Position numbers and translations under genes: made by a program
Shown here: one piece after another, positions 8,462 through 17,471 of the stretch
Numbering within the stretch: position 1 is the first letter of the stretch
How the letters are laid out: every line of letters begins with the position of its first letter
Assembly: GCF_001590685.1 (NCBI RefSeq)
Contig: NZ_CP014616.1
Location: 208,501-272,500, forward strand
Direction of reading: 5' to 3'
Source of the DNA: Sporosarcina psychrophila
GTDB lineage: Bacteria; Bacillota; Bacilli; Bacillales_A; Planococcaceae
DNA: 64,000 bases
The notes under the pieces: generated by a model
The model's database searches: none
Told to the model about the DNA's origin: nothing
What the model saw: only the letters and a program-made list of their open reading frames with translations

Positions 8462-10642
8462 ATGTTTAAAGTATTGAAACGAGTTAGAACCTTGATTGCT
8501 CTTATGGTAGTAGTGGCCATGCTTCCATTGGCAAGTGTCTTTGCAGAAGAAACCGAATTTGATCCATTTGAAAAGAGTATTAGAGAAATTTCGGATGCTT
8601 TGGATAACAATCAAATTACTTCTGAGCAGTTGGTTAAGTATTATCTAGAACGTATAAAAGCATATGACAAGCAAGGCCCTACGATTAATTCGTTTACTAA
8701 CATTAATGAAGAAGCTATAGAGATTGCAAAGCAATTGGACGTAGAGAGACAAAGTAAAGGTACAAGAGGTGTACTACATGGTATTCCAATCGTTGTTAAA
8801 GATAACTTTGACGTAAAAGGAATGCCTACAACAGCAGGATCTGTTGCACTAAAAGATGCTTATCCCGTAAAAGATGCTTTTGTTATTCGGAAACTTAAGG
8901 ATGAAGGAGCAATTATCATTGGAAAAACAAATATGTCAGAGTTCGCAGCATCATATGGGAGGTTAGGATATAGCTCTTTGGGAGGTTTAACCTTGAATCC
9001 TTACAACCTTAAACGTGATGCTTCTGGTTCTAGCAGTGGAACTGCCGCAGCAATCACAGCAAACTTTGGTGTATTAGGATTAGGTACTGATACATCTGGA
9101 TCTGTTAGAGGACCATCTTATGTTACGGGTCTAGTCGGTATCAGACCGACGCTGGGTTTAATAAGTCGTGGCGGGGTCGTTCCGTCTTCGTTAAATTTCG
9201 ATACTCCTGGTCCAATGGCTAAATCTGTAGAAGATGTAGCTATTGCATTAAGTTTTATGGCTGGAGTCGATGAAAAGGATGACCAAACATTAGCTGCAAA
9301 GGGACGCATTGTTGAAGACTATAGTAAGTCCTTAGACAATACTGCCTTGCAAAATGCAAGAATTGGAGTAGCTGTTGACTTTTTTGGAGACAACGCTGAG
9401 GTGGATACAATTACTAATGAGGCCTTAAAGAAAATGAAAGAAATGGGGACAGAGCTTATCCCGGTATCTTTCTCAGAGACGACACAATATCTCTGGACAC
9501 CAATTATTGGACCAATTAGTGAAGCGAATTTTAAGGTTCAGTTGGAAGAGTATCTAAAACAGTTCCCGGAAAGTCAGCCGAGAACACTAGAAGAAATAAT
9601 CAAAATCAGTGAATCGCCAGAGGTTCTGAATTCAGCAACGCCAGTAAATCCAGCGAGTTTGGATGGCCTAAAAACGAATTTGAAACAAGCGGCGTTTAAA
9701 GACACACCAGAATACAATCATTTAGTAACAAAAGATATACCTAAAGTACGTAATGAAGTGCAATCAATAATGGAAAAGGAAAACTTGGATGCAATTGTTT
9801 TTCCAACAATGTCATGTCCTGCATCACCAAGATTCGATAAGGAAGATCCGACATATGTATGTGAAGCCTATGACACGTATGCTGCGAGTTATGTAGCGTC
9901 GGCTACAGGATTCCCTGAAATTACTGTTCCTGCCGGTGCTACGGGGGAAGAACTACCTGTTGGGATCTCTTTCTTGGGATTGGCATACAGTGAACAGTCT
10001 TTATTAGATATAGCCTATTCTTTTGAACAAGCAACCAACGCTAGAACGCTACCTAAAACAACGCCTAATTTCGAAAAGAATGTAGATGAAAAGCCTAAAT
10101 TTAAAGATGTAAGTTCATATGTCGATGAAATTATGTATTTGACAGACAAAGGAATAATTAAAGGTTATCCAGACGGAACATTTAAACCAAATGATCCAAT
10201 TACACGTTTACAAGCTATACGATTGATTTTAAAAGAAAAGGGAATTGTCGACTTTTCCGATGTCACCAATCCAGGATTTGTTGATGTTTCACCTGGCGAT
10301 TATGGATATGAGGAGATTGCTAAGGCTGCTGAATTAGGTATCGTCAACGGAAAAGTTAATGCCCAAGGTAAAAGATATTTTGACCCTAACGGAAAATTAA
10401 TCCGCTCGCAAGCGGCTGCAATCCTAGTGTTAGCTTATGACTTAAAAGGAACTTATCCAACCGATTTTAAGGACGTTCCAAAGGGGAATTGGGCTCATGA
10501 CTATATTTCTGCGTTGGTAGCAAATAATATTACTACTGGTTATTCCAACGGTGAATTTAAGCCGAATATTAATATATCACGTCAACATTTTGCCGCATTT
10601 ATGGCCCGATATCTAGATGATCATTTTAAGTCCACGAAATAA
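8462..10642 (+). CDS. Secreted amidase-signature enzyme with three SLH domains
   Basis: A 726-residue surface protein. A signal peptide (residues 1-28, cleavage near VFA-EE) precedes an amidase-signature domain of about 500 residues with the full Ser-cisSer-Lys triad: Lys113 in VVKDN, cis-Ser in the GSSSG motif (about 191) and nucleophile Ser214 in GTDTSGSVR. The C-terminus carries three S-layer-homology repeats (about 550-725; FKDV..Y, GYPDGTFKPN and GYSNGEFKPN motifs), which usually bind pyruvylated wall polymer. It should hydrolyse amide bonds at the cell surface; the substrate is unknown. GGGAGG lies 7 nt before the ATG. The gene stands alone and ends at a strong terminator. Confidence 0.93.
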   Translation: MFKVLKRVRTLIALMVVVAMLPLASVFAEETEFDPFEKSIREISDALDNNQITSEQLVKYYLERIKAYDKQGPTINSFTNINEEAIEIAKQLDVERQSKGTRGVLHGIPIVVKDNFDVKGMPTTAGSVALKDAYPVKDAFVIRKLKDEGAIIIGKTNMSEFAASYGRLGYSSLGGLTLNPYNLKRDASGSSSGTAAAITANFGVLGLGTDTSGSVRGPSYVTGLVGIRPTLGLISRGGVVPSSLNFDTPGPMAKSVEDVAIALSFMAGVDEKDDQTLAAKGRIVEDYSKSLDNTALQNARIGVAVDFFGDNAEVDTITNEALKKMKEMGTELIPVSFSETTQYLWTPIIGPISEANFKVQLEEYLKQFPESQPRTLEEIIKISESPEVLNSATPVNPASLDGLKTNLKQAAFKDTPEYNHLVTKDIPKVRNEVQSIMEKENLDAIVFPTMSCPASPRFDKEDPTYVCEAYDTYAASYVASATGFPEITVPAGATGEELPVGISFLGLAYSEQSLLDIAYSFEQATNARTLPKTTPNFEKNVDEKPKFKDVSSYVDEIMYLTDKGIIKGYPDGTFKPNDPITRLQAIRLILKEKGIVDFSDVTNPGFVDVSPGDYGYEEIAKAAELGIVNGKVNAQGKRYFDPNGKLIRSQAAAILVLAYDLKGTYPTDFKDVPKGNWAHDYISALVANNITTGYSNGEFKPNINISRQHFAAFMARYLDDHFKSTK

Positions 10643-10704
10643 AAGTCTATAGAGAACTTTCTTCAGGAAAGATAAAGATTACACAAAAATTATAGAAGAA
10701 ATTT

Positions 10705-10745
10705 AGGCTTCTCATAAGCAGACCAAACTTATGAGAAGCCTTTTG
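10705..10745 (+). terminator. Terminator after the amidase-SLH gene
   Basis: Perfect 13-bp stem GGCTTCTCATAAG / CTTATGAGAAGCC followed by TTTT. Confidence 0.85.
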
Positions 10746-11129
10746 TACGTAAAGAGACTTCAGCAGTTGTATACCCATTAAACGATGAAAAACTTCGAGC
10801 ATGTCAATATTTTCATTACGTCATGGATACTCTTTGTGTACATTCTGTAAGCGCCAAACTCCTCCGACCTTATTTCCGCACGCCATCCAATGTGATAATT
10901 TCCCCACGGAAAATAAATGTGAAAGCTTTACATGAAGAAACTTGAAATTCAAAAAGAATGGAAACGTCGAATTGGCATTCGTTGGATGGATAAAACATTG
11001 AACCATTGGAAGTCTCTCAATATGATGTGATGTTAAGAGGGAGGCTTGAAAGAGGCCGTCACTTGATTGAAGACATACAAACTGTCTATTTGACAGGGGC
11101 AGGTCAAATGGAATCAACTTTTGAAATTT
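10746..11129. other. Gene-free stretch
   Basis: An open frame on the minus strand (10821-11117) has no ribosome site and an implausible composition. The plus-strand frames contain short gene-like pieces (for example around 10935-11030) broken by stops. I recognise no family; it is probably decayed DNA. Confidence 0.4.
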
Positions 11130-11465
11130 TTATATAACTATTTTTTCTTCGATTTCATGGATGTATGAATTTAAAATACCAATTTGCTCTTCTAATTTTT
11201 TCTTATGCTGAAATAAAATTGCTTTAGTATTCATATCTTCATATTCTAAATTTATATTTGAAATGCTTGCTCTTATAACTTCAATCGACATTCCTAGATG
11301 TCGGAAACATCTTATTAAATTAAGGATTTCAATGTCTTTATCATCAAAGGTACGATGTTCTTGTTTATTTCTTTTTATTGGAGGAATTAAATTTATTTTT
11401 TCATAATATCTAATAGTACTTGAAGGGATTTGAGCTAATAGGCTAGCTTTTTGAATAGAATACAC
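11130..11465 (-). CDS. MerR family transcriptional regulator
   Basis: A 111-residue MerR-type regulator: N-terminal winged helix with STIRYYEKINLIPP (about 16-29) and R..Y/F motif, followed by a C-terminal coiled-coil dimer helix (LFQHKKKLEEQIGILNSYI). There is no metal-binding cysteine pair, so it belongs with the aldehyde/stress-sensing small MerR proteins rather than the metal sensors. It starts at GTG (11465) with GGAGG 8 nt upstream. It is divergent from a DJ-1/PfpI gene across 74 bp with an operator-like palindrome, so it likely activates that gene. Confidence 0.88.
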   Translation of the reverse strand: MYSIQKASLLAQIPSSTIRYYEKINLIPPIKRNKQEHRTFDDKDIEILNLIRCFRHLGMSIEVIRASISNINLEYEDMNTKAILFQHKKKLEEQIGILNSYIHEIEEKIVI

Positions 11466-11477
11466 AGCACGTCCTCC

Positions 11478-11509
11478 TTGACTTAAAGTATGGTTTAACC
11501 TTTAAGGTT
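11478..11509 (+). promoter_or_regulatory. MerR-type promoter/operator in the divergent gap
   Basis: TTGACT (11478-11483) is followed by CTTAAAG (11482-11488) and its inverted copy CTTTAAG (11500-11506), and by the dyad AACCTTTAAGGTT (11497-11509). A TAAGGT -10 would leave a 19-bp spacer, the lengthened spacer typical of MerR-activated promoters. Placement is inferred. Confidence 0.5.
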
Positions 11510-11539
11510 CATAGTATCAAACAAAAAGGAGCATGTATA

Positions 11540-12229
11540 ATGAAAAACATTTTAGTAGTTGTAACTAATATTTCTAAATATCCAAATCAGGAACGTGCAA
11601 CAGGATTATGGTTAGGAGAAGCTGTTCACTTTGTAGATGAGATGGAAAAAGAGGGATATAAAATAGTTTACGTTAGCCCTAAAGGTGGATATACATCGAT
11701 TGATCCACACAGCTTACAACCAGATCAAATGACTGAATTAGATTGGCAATATTATTCAAACGATGATTTTTTAAATAAGCTAGGTGCTACTTTATCGGCA
11801 GAAGATGTTAATCCTGAAGATTATGATGCCATCTATTATACAGGTGGACACGGTGTAATGTGGGATTTCCCTAATGATGAAAAGTTACAAAACATTGCTA
11901 GTAAAATATATGATAATGGCGGGATCGTCTCTGCTGTTTGTCATGGTACTGTTGGTTTATTAAATATTAAAAATGCGGTAGGTAACTATTTAATTGCCGA
12001 CAAAAAGGTTGCAGGTTTTGCAAACACTGAAGAAATCGCACTTGGATTAGATAAAATAGTTCCATTTTTAACAGAAGATGAACTTATTAACAGAGGAGCC
12101 AATTACGTGAAAGGCGAAGACTGGGCAGCGTTCGCTGTAGTTGATGACCGTGTTGTCACTGGACAAAATCCAGCATCAGGTGGTGCAGTTGCCAAAGGGG
12201 TATTAAAATTATTGAAATCAGCACGTTAA
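11540..12229 (+). CDS. DJ-1/PfpI (Hsp31-like) class I glutamine-amidotransferase-fold protein
   Basis: A 229-residue DJ-1/PfpI superfamily protein of the Hsp31-like branch. The nucleophile Cys lies in SAVCHGTVG (about residue 135) with the acidic partner and YTGGHGVMWD oxyanion region upstream. Relatives act on methylglyoxal or other reactive carbonyls, or as stress chaperones. AAAGGAG is 9 nt before the ATG. It is divergent from a MerR regulator and followed by its own terminator, so it looks like a one-gene electrophile-stress unit. Glyoxalase activity is inferred from the family only. Confidence 0.88.
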   Translation: MKNILVVVTNISKYPNQERATGLWLGEAVHFVDEMEKEGYKIVYVSPKGGYTSIDPHSLQPDQMTELDWQYYSNDDFLNKLGATLSAEDVNPEDYDAIYYTGGHGVMWDFPNDEKLQNIASKIYDNGGIVSAVCHGTVGLLNIKNAVGNYLIADKKVAGFANTEEIALGLDKIVPFLTEDELINRGANYVKGEDWAAFAVVDDRVVTGQNPASGGAVAKGVLKLLKSAR

Positions 12230-12251
12230 TATAACACTCGAGCTTCTGAAA

Positions 12252-12298
12252 AAAGCACTTCCTTGATCATTGATTGATCAAGGAAGTGCTTTTTTTTA
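12252..12298 (+). terminator. Terminator after the DJ-1/PfpI gene
   Basis: 16-bp stem AGCACTTCCTTGATCA / TGATCAAGGAAGTGCT with a T8 tail. Confidence 0.9.
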
Positions 12299-12299
12299 C

Positions 12300-12588
12300 T
12301 TTCGAAACGGCGCTAAAATACTTCGGTTTAATGAAAGCTAGCACAAAAGGTCTACTAAAGGTACAAGGTACATTTCAAGGGATCTATGCAACGGTGAGAT
12401 AACTACGGCATCCACAAAGCGGTATTAGCAGGAACTCCAATTCACTCCAAGTATTAGAACTTTTCAGCTGCCTCCATATGTTCAACAAATATAGATTCAA
12501 AATCAATCAACTAAAAACCGTATTTAGATATATTAGGGTGGACTCTTTCGCAAGGGGGAAGTTTCGCTATTTGAGAAAACAGTAATAT
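12300..12588. repeat. Degenerate copy of the composite interspersed repeat
   Basis: Positions about 12405-12500 (GCATCCACAAAGCGGTATTA, then GGAACTCCAATTCACTCCAA, then TTCAACAAATATAG) match the composite repeat seen in fuller form at 31.73 and 35.6-36.0 kb. The rest of the gap shows no gene. Confidence 0.6.
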
Positions 12589-12632
12589 CCGAAAAAAGCA
12601 CATCAACGTATAAAGCTGATGTGCTTTTTCGG
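12589..12632 (-). terminator. Terminator of pgeF (bidirectional hairpin)
   Basis: AAAAAGCACATCA / TGATGTGCTTTTT stem. The minus strand has the longer T-run, fitting termination of the pgeF gene that ends at 12659. Confidence 0.8.
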
Positions 12633-12658
12633 ATAGCTTGCATTGATGTAGTTGATTG

Positions 12659-13441
12659 TTACTCTATCTCCATTTGGTCAATGCCCTTTTTCACAACAAA
12701 CCCCAAATGCCTCCCACATTGTCTATCCTCTCGATAAGAAAAACCATCCGGATCTACATACGTGCAAGTTCGATCAATCGCAATCCGCTCAGCTGGAATT
12801 CCCGCCAACTCACATTGCCTTTTCACGACGAGCTGATTATCGATGTGATATTTGTGAGTGTCGTCATTGTAATACATAAAATCATCCGCATAGCCAAGCG
12901 CTTTAAATTTTAAATAGACATCTTCATCGACTTCAAACTTTTCCTGGCTTAGCGCTGCACCAATCTGGACGTGAAAATCGCTCGGATTACAGCGTTCAAC
13001 TTGTGTTAAATGTTCGAATAGTTTCGACGTGATTTCTTTGACTGTGCCTTGCCATCCAGAATGGATCACGCCGATGAGGCCGTTCACTTCATTGTAAAAA
13101 ATCACGGGTACACAATCAGCAGTAAAGCTGCACAATACAAGATTGGGCTCATAGGTATACAGGGCGTCTGTGTCCGCAATGGCGGTGTCCATTCGCTCGG
13201 CACCTTGTCCTTTATCGTTGAGCGTCACGCGATAGAAATTGGCGCTGTGTGTTTGAGTGGCACAAACGAAGTCACTCAGCTCGAGTTGTAAGGAAACGGC
13301 TAATCTTTTGCGATTTTCGATTATATTATCGGTTTTTTTGCAGGCATGGAGCGCCATGTTGTTGTGTTCAAGTTCGGCTCCATCTTTCATGGTCATCCCT
13401 GCTATAAATTTGTCATTGTTTACGTAAATCTTTGTTTTCAT
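12659..13441 (-). CDS. pgeF: Peptidoglycan editing factor PgeF (laccase-domain protein)
   Basis: A 260-residue Cu-oxidase_4/YfiH-fold protein. The diagnostic motifs are present: TQTHSANF (His), FTADCVPVIFY (Cys) and HSGWQGT (His), which form the metal/nucleoside site. Members were first called polyphenol oxidases and are now linked to removing wrongly incorporated residues from peptidoglycan precursors and to purine-nucleoside chemistry. Bacillales copies usually sit next to cell-division genes (ylmD position); here the gene is solitary, so this may be a second copy. It is full length and ends at a hairpin terminator. Confidence 0.92.
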   Translation of the reverse strand: MKTKIYVNNDKFIAGMTMKDGAELEHNNMALHACKKTDNIIENRKRLAVSLQLELSDFVCATQTHSANFYRVTLNDKGQGAERMDTAIADTDALYTYEPNLVLCSFTADCVPVIFYNEVNGLIGVIHSGWQGTVKEITSKLFEHLTQVERCNPSDFHVQIGAALSQEKFEVDEDVYLKFKALGYADDFMYYNDDTHKYHIDNQLVVKRQCELAGIPAERIAIDRTCTYVDPDGFSYREDRQCGRHLGFVVKKGIDQMEIE

Positions 13442-14035
13442 ATCATCACCTAGCTTTACTATACCTTACTATCTATTCAAAAAAAATCATGGCTATCGAT
13501 AATGTTGATGAAGAAATTCACGAATTTTATGTTGCGGCTTACCGCTATAGACTAGGCACTTTAAATTTATAATTAGAATTCAATAGAAACTTTAATAATC
13601 TCCTTGTACGACGAATGATTCTAGCGAAGGAGCGACAAGTGTGAGCCGAAGTAATGAGACTGACAGTGATCTTCTGGCGGGCTCATTACGGGAGGCCATC
13701 ACCAAGCGACGAAGCGGTATTGGAAAATGCTCCCTAGTATTAAGCACAAAAAAACAACTTGCTTCCATTTTGTTAAGTACCGAGTATCTAGTTGCAAGAA
13801 TGTGAAAATATGGTCACCCATTAAAGGATATAATTGTCCTTCAAATGGATGTCTGTTTACCTTGCGCTATCTGGTTGTCTTTAAAGGTGAATCTCAGTTA
13901 AATCACCTATATTGGTGACGAGTTCTCATTAAACTTCAAACTGTTCCAGAACCCCTACATTACCGAAAGCTTGTTTGGTATACTCAAGGTAATAAGCGAG
14001 AACCCGGAATCCGAAACGAGGGAGGAGGCAGACCA
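13442..14035. other. Gene-free gap with a composite-repeat fragment
   Basis: Positions 13688-13745 (GGGAGGCCATCACCAAGCGACGAAGCGGTATT region) match the repeat unit at 35.9 kb. No gene is supported elsewhere in the gap; the frame at 13727-13918 lacks a ribosome site. Confidence 0.5.
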
Positions 14036-17000
14036 ATGAATATAAAATTAAACCGAGAGTTAATTAAAGACAAGTGCGGTACAGTCTCCTTCAAAAGAGG
14101 TGAAGCTTTTTATCGGGCTAATAAAGTGACAGTTAAAAACTACGGTCCTAATGGTTGTGAAGCAACAGTTGCAGGAATGGATGATTTCCATGTCACCATT
14201 AAAAAGGATGAAAAAGGTGGTTTACTTACGAAATGTAGCTGTCCTGCACTAGCTTCCTTTCAAATGGATTGTCAGCATATTGCAGCCGTTTTACTATCGA
14301 TTAATGCACTTCAGCGTCAGGAAATCCCCAATAGTCTAAGTGGATTCCAGTCTGATTCATTAACAAATCAAGAACTAACGGAAGGCTTACTGACACTTTT
14401 CAATGCCCAACCTAAACGCTCTAGCGGTCATCAGCTTCACTTTGAAAACAGGCAAGTGCTTGATGTGGAATTTACGTGCAAAGCCGTTACCCTAGGAGAG
14501 GGGCGGCATATATTTGGAATAAAGGTGAGGATTGGTCCGACTAATGTGCAGAATATCAGGGACTTTCTGAAGCATGTGAAAGACGGACATACTAGCGTGC
14601 TTTCTAATTCATTCACGTTTAACCCTAATCTTCATTGCTTTCAAAAAGAAACAAATGCTTTGATCCAGCAGCTTATCCAAGTAATTCATGATGAAGATGT
14701 ATATGTTGATGAATTGTTGGGGAAATCAAATTATGTCAGCGATCATCATACACTACTGATTCCTCCATCTTCTTGGGACAGGCTATTTCCCATACTTGAG
14801 AGAGTACCATCGATTAAATTGGAATATGGCGGGAATATGTATGCCGGTCTTCGTGTATCGAACGAACCACTTTCTTTACAGTTTGACTTTGCTGAAGCTG
14901 AGGGCAAAGGCTATCAACTGAAGATCAAAGGGTTGAATCAAATGGTTGTGCTGAATTCATACAGCTCTGTCTTATCTGAAGGGAAACTAATCCAGCTGAA
15001 AAGTGAGGATTGTAAACGTCTCTCGGACCTAAAGGAGTTGCTTGATGGTTCAGGAACGAATCAAATTTCGATTCCTCAAGAGCAGGTTAGTTTTTTTCTA
15101 GAAAAAGTGGTGCCTGGTTTGAAGAAACTAGGCAATGTACAACTATCGGACAGTATGTATAAGCACCTTCTTAAGACACCGCTAATTGCTAAAGTGTACT
15201 TGGATCGTGTGAAAAACCGATTGCTCGTTGGGTTGGAGTTTCATTATGAAAATATTATGATCAATCCATTGGAACCTACTGGGGATATCCCGGCAAGCTC
15301 CACTTTTGTGAGGGATATGGATAAGGAAGAAGAGATCTTGCAGTTAATAGAAAAAAGCTTGTTTTCCAAGACAGACGGCGGTTATTTTTTGCACAATGAA
15401 GAATTGGAATATGAATTTTTGTATCATGTCGTTCCGAAGCTTAAAACGTTTGCGCAAATATATGCAACTACGGCTGTGAAAAATCGGATATTTAGAGGCA
15501 AAGCTCACCCGAAGATTACTGTGAAGATGAAAAAAGAGAGAACCAATTGGCTAGAATTCAAATTTGAGCTCGATGGTATCCCTGAAAAGCATATACGTGA
15601 AGTTCTATTGGCTCTAGAAGAAAAACGGAAGTACTATCGATTGGGTAATGGATCCATACTCTCATTGGAGACGAGGGAGTTTGAAGAAATGAACCGCTTC
15701 TTGAATGCACTTCCTGAACAGCATGAAGAATTGGAAAGCGGTTTGATATTACCATTTGCTCAAGGTCTTCAGCTTCTTGATTCAGTCGATAATCGTGATG
15801 TGTTCACGTTAGAGAAATCGTTCCTGCAATTTTTGGAGAACGTCCACAATCCAGACAGTTTGGGGTTTGAAGTCCCAAAAAGTTTGGATCCAATATTACG
15901 GGACTACCAAAAAGATGGCTACAAATGGATGAAAACACTTGCTCATTACGGATTCGGCGGGATTCTTGCAGATGATATGGGGCTGGGTAAAACAGTGCAA
16001 AGCATCACGTTTATTTTATCCGAGCTTCCTAACATCCGTAAAAAGAAGCTCCCGGTTCTTATTGTCTGCCCATCATCTTTGACGTATAACTGGTTAAGTG
16101 AAATCATGAAGTTTTCTCCAGAGATTCAAGCTGTTGTGGTAGATGGTAATAAGACAGAGCGGAGCAATTTACAGAAGGATGTAATAGATATGGACGTTCT
16201 TATCACTTCCTATCCGTTGTTGCGCAGTGACATCATGTGGTACGAAAAACAGTTCTTCCATACCGTTTATTTTGATGAGGCACAGGCATTTAAAAATCCT
16301 GTGACACAAACAGCAAAAGCAGCGCGGAAGATACAGGCAAATAACCGCTTCGCCCTCACTGGTACACCGATAGAGAATTCATTAGAAGAGCTATGGTCCA
16401 TTTACCGAGTTGTCTTTCCTGAATTATTTCAGGGTCTTAAGGAATTCAGTAATCTTCCGAGGAAGACGATCGCTCGGAGGATTCGTCCATTTTTGCTTCG
16501 TAGGTTGAAAAAGGATGTCCTTGCGGAGCTTCCTGAAAAAGTCGAGTGGCTGGAATCGGTGGAGTTGCTACCTGAACAGAAAAAGCTATATGCTGCCTTT
16601 TTGGCTAAGCTCAGACACGACACACTGAAACATCTCGACAAGGATACACTCCGAAAAAACCGCATCAAAATTCTGGCTGGTTTGACTCGGTTAAGACAGA
16701 TTTGCTGTCACCCAGCCTTATTTGTGGATGGCTATAAAGGGAGTTCGGGGAAATTTGAACAGCTAATGCAGATTATAGAGGAATCCAAGCTGTCGGGAAG
16801 AAGAGTGTTGATTTTTTCCCAATTCACGAAAATGCTTGGACTTATAGGTAGAGAGTTAGCGAATCAAGAACTGCCTTATTTCTACCTTGATGGACAAACG
16901 CCATCAGAGAAACGAGTGGAAATTTGTAATCGATTCAATGCAGGTGATCGTGATTTATTTCTCATTTCCTTGAAAGCAGGCGGTACAGGTCTCAATCTGA

Positions 17001-17257
17001 CGGGAGCAGATACCGTTATTCTATATGATATTTGGTGGAATCCAGCAGTTGAGGAGCAAGCAGCTGACCGTGCACATCGTATTGGCCAGACGAATGTTGT
17101 ACAAGTCATCAAGCTTGTTGCCCGCGGTACAATCGAAGAAAAAATAAATGAATTGCAAGATAAAAAAAGGCATCTGATCGAAGAAATCATCGATTCTGAG
17201 GAGAAAGCGTCGTCTACTTTAACCGAAGAAGACATTCGGGAAATATTGATGTTATAA
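14036..17257 (+). CDS. SWIM zinc-finger SNF2-family helicase
   Basis: A 1073-residue Swi2/Snf2 ATPase. Residues about 55-85 hold a SWIM zinc finger (CSCPALASF..DCQH). A long SNF2-associated middle region follows, then the ATPase lobes: DDMGLGKT (about 644), DEAQ box (about 745, the SNF2 variant of DEAH), LTGTPIEN, and the C-terminal lobe ending in ADRAHRIGQ (about 1012). It is like B. subtilis YwqA. Such proteins move along or remodel nucleic acid-protein complexes; the bacterial role is not settled. GGGAGGAGG lies 8 nt before the ATG. The gene is monocistronic. Confidence 0.93.
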   Translation: MNIKLNRELIKDKCGTVSFKRGEAFYRANKVTVKNYGPNGCEATVAGMDDFHVTIKKDEKGGLLTKCSCPALASFQMDCQHIAAVLLSINALQRQEIPNSLSGFQSDSLTNQELTEGLLTLFNAQPKRSSGHQLHFENRQVLDVEFTCKAVTLGEGRHIFGIKVRIGPTNVQNIRDFLKHVKDGHTSVLSNSFTFNPNLHCFQKETNALIQQLIQVIHDEDVYVDELLGKSNYVSDHHTLLIPPSSWDRLFPILERVPSIKLEYGGNMYAGLRVSNEPLSLQFDFAEAEGKGYQLKIKGLNQMVVLNSYSSVLSEGKLIQLKSEDCKRLSDLKELLDGSGTNQISIPQEQVSFFLEKVVPGLKKLGNVQLSDSMYKHLLKTPLIAKVYLDRVKNRLLVGLEFHYENIMINPLEPTGDIPASSTFVRDMDKEEEILQLIEKSLFSKTDGGYFLHNEELEYEFLYHVVPKLKTFAQIYATTAVKNRIFRGKAHPKITVKMKKERTNWLEFKFELDGIPEKHIREVLLALEEKRKYYRLGNGSILSLETREFEEMNRFLNALPEQHEELESGLILPFAQGLQLLDSVDNRDVFTLEKSFLQFLENVHNPDSLGFEVPKSLDPILRDYQKDGYKWMKTLAHYGFGGILADDMGLGKTVQSITFILSELPNIRKKKLPVLIVCPSSLTYNWLSEIMKFSPEIQAVVVDGNKTERSNLQKDVIDMDVLITSYPLLRSDIMWYEKQFFHTVYFDEAQAFKNPVTQTAKAARKIQANNRFALTGTPIENSLEELWSIYRVVFPELFQGLKEFSNLPRKTIARRIRPFLLRRLKKDVLAELPEKVEWLESVELLPEQKKLYAAFLAKLRHDTLKHLDKDTLRKNRIKILAGLTRLRQICCHPALFVDGYKGSSGKFEQLMQIIEESKLSGRRVLIFSQFTKMLGLIGRELANQELPYFYLDGQTPSEKRVEICNRFNAGDRDLFLISLKAGGTGLNLTGADTVILYDIWWNPAVEEQAADRAHRIGQTNVVQVIKLVARGTIEEKINELQDKKRHLIEEIIDSEEKASSTLTEEDIREILML

Positions 17258-17384
17258 AGCAAGTTAAGAACAGTGTGAACGCGAGGTGGCAATTAGTAGT
17301 GTTTACAAGGAGAAAGTCTTCAGTGACCTTTAGGATATTAAAGAAAAGTAATGGTCGCAAACCCGTTTACTACAAATTAAAAAA

Positions 17385-17431
17385 GGTATCTGGTTCTGAA
17401 ACAATTCTAAATCGCTTCAGGACTAGGTACC
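17385..17431 (+). terminator. Long palindromic hairpin (family copy 2)
   Basis: GGTATCTGGTTCTGAA pairs imperfectly with TTCAGGACTAGGTACC across an ACAATTCTAAATCGC loop. The same core occurs at 2001 and 21782. There is no strong T tail here, so termination of the SNF2 gene by this copy is uncertain. Confidence 0.55.
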
Positions 17432-17471
17432 ATTGTTTATACTTCCATTATCTGAAGAACATGGTCAACGG

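Noticed and set aside
10821-11117. 98-codon minus-strand ORF
   Set aside because: No ribosome site, unlikely composition and no family resemblance.
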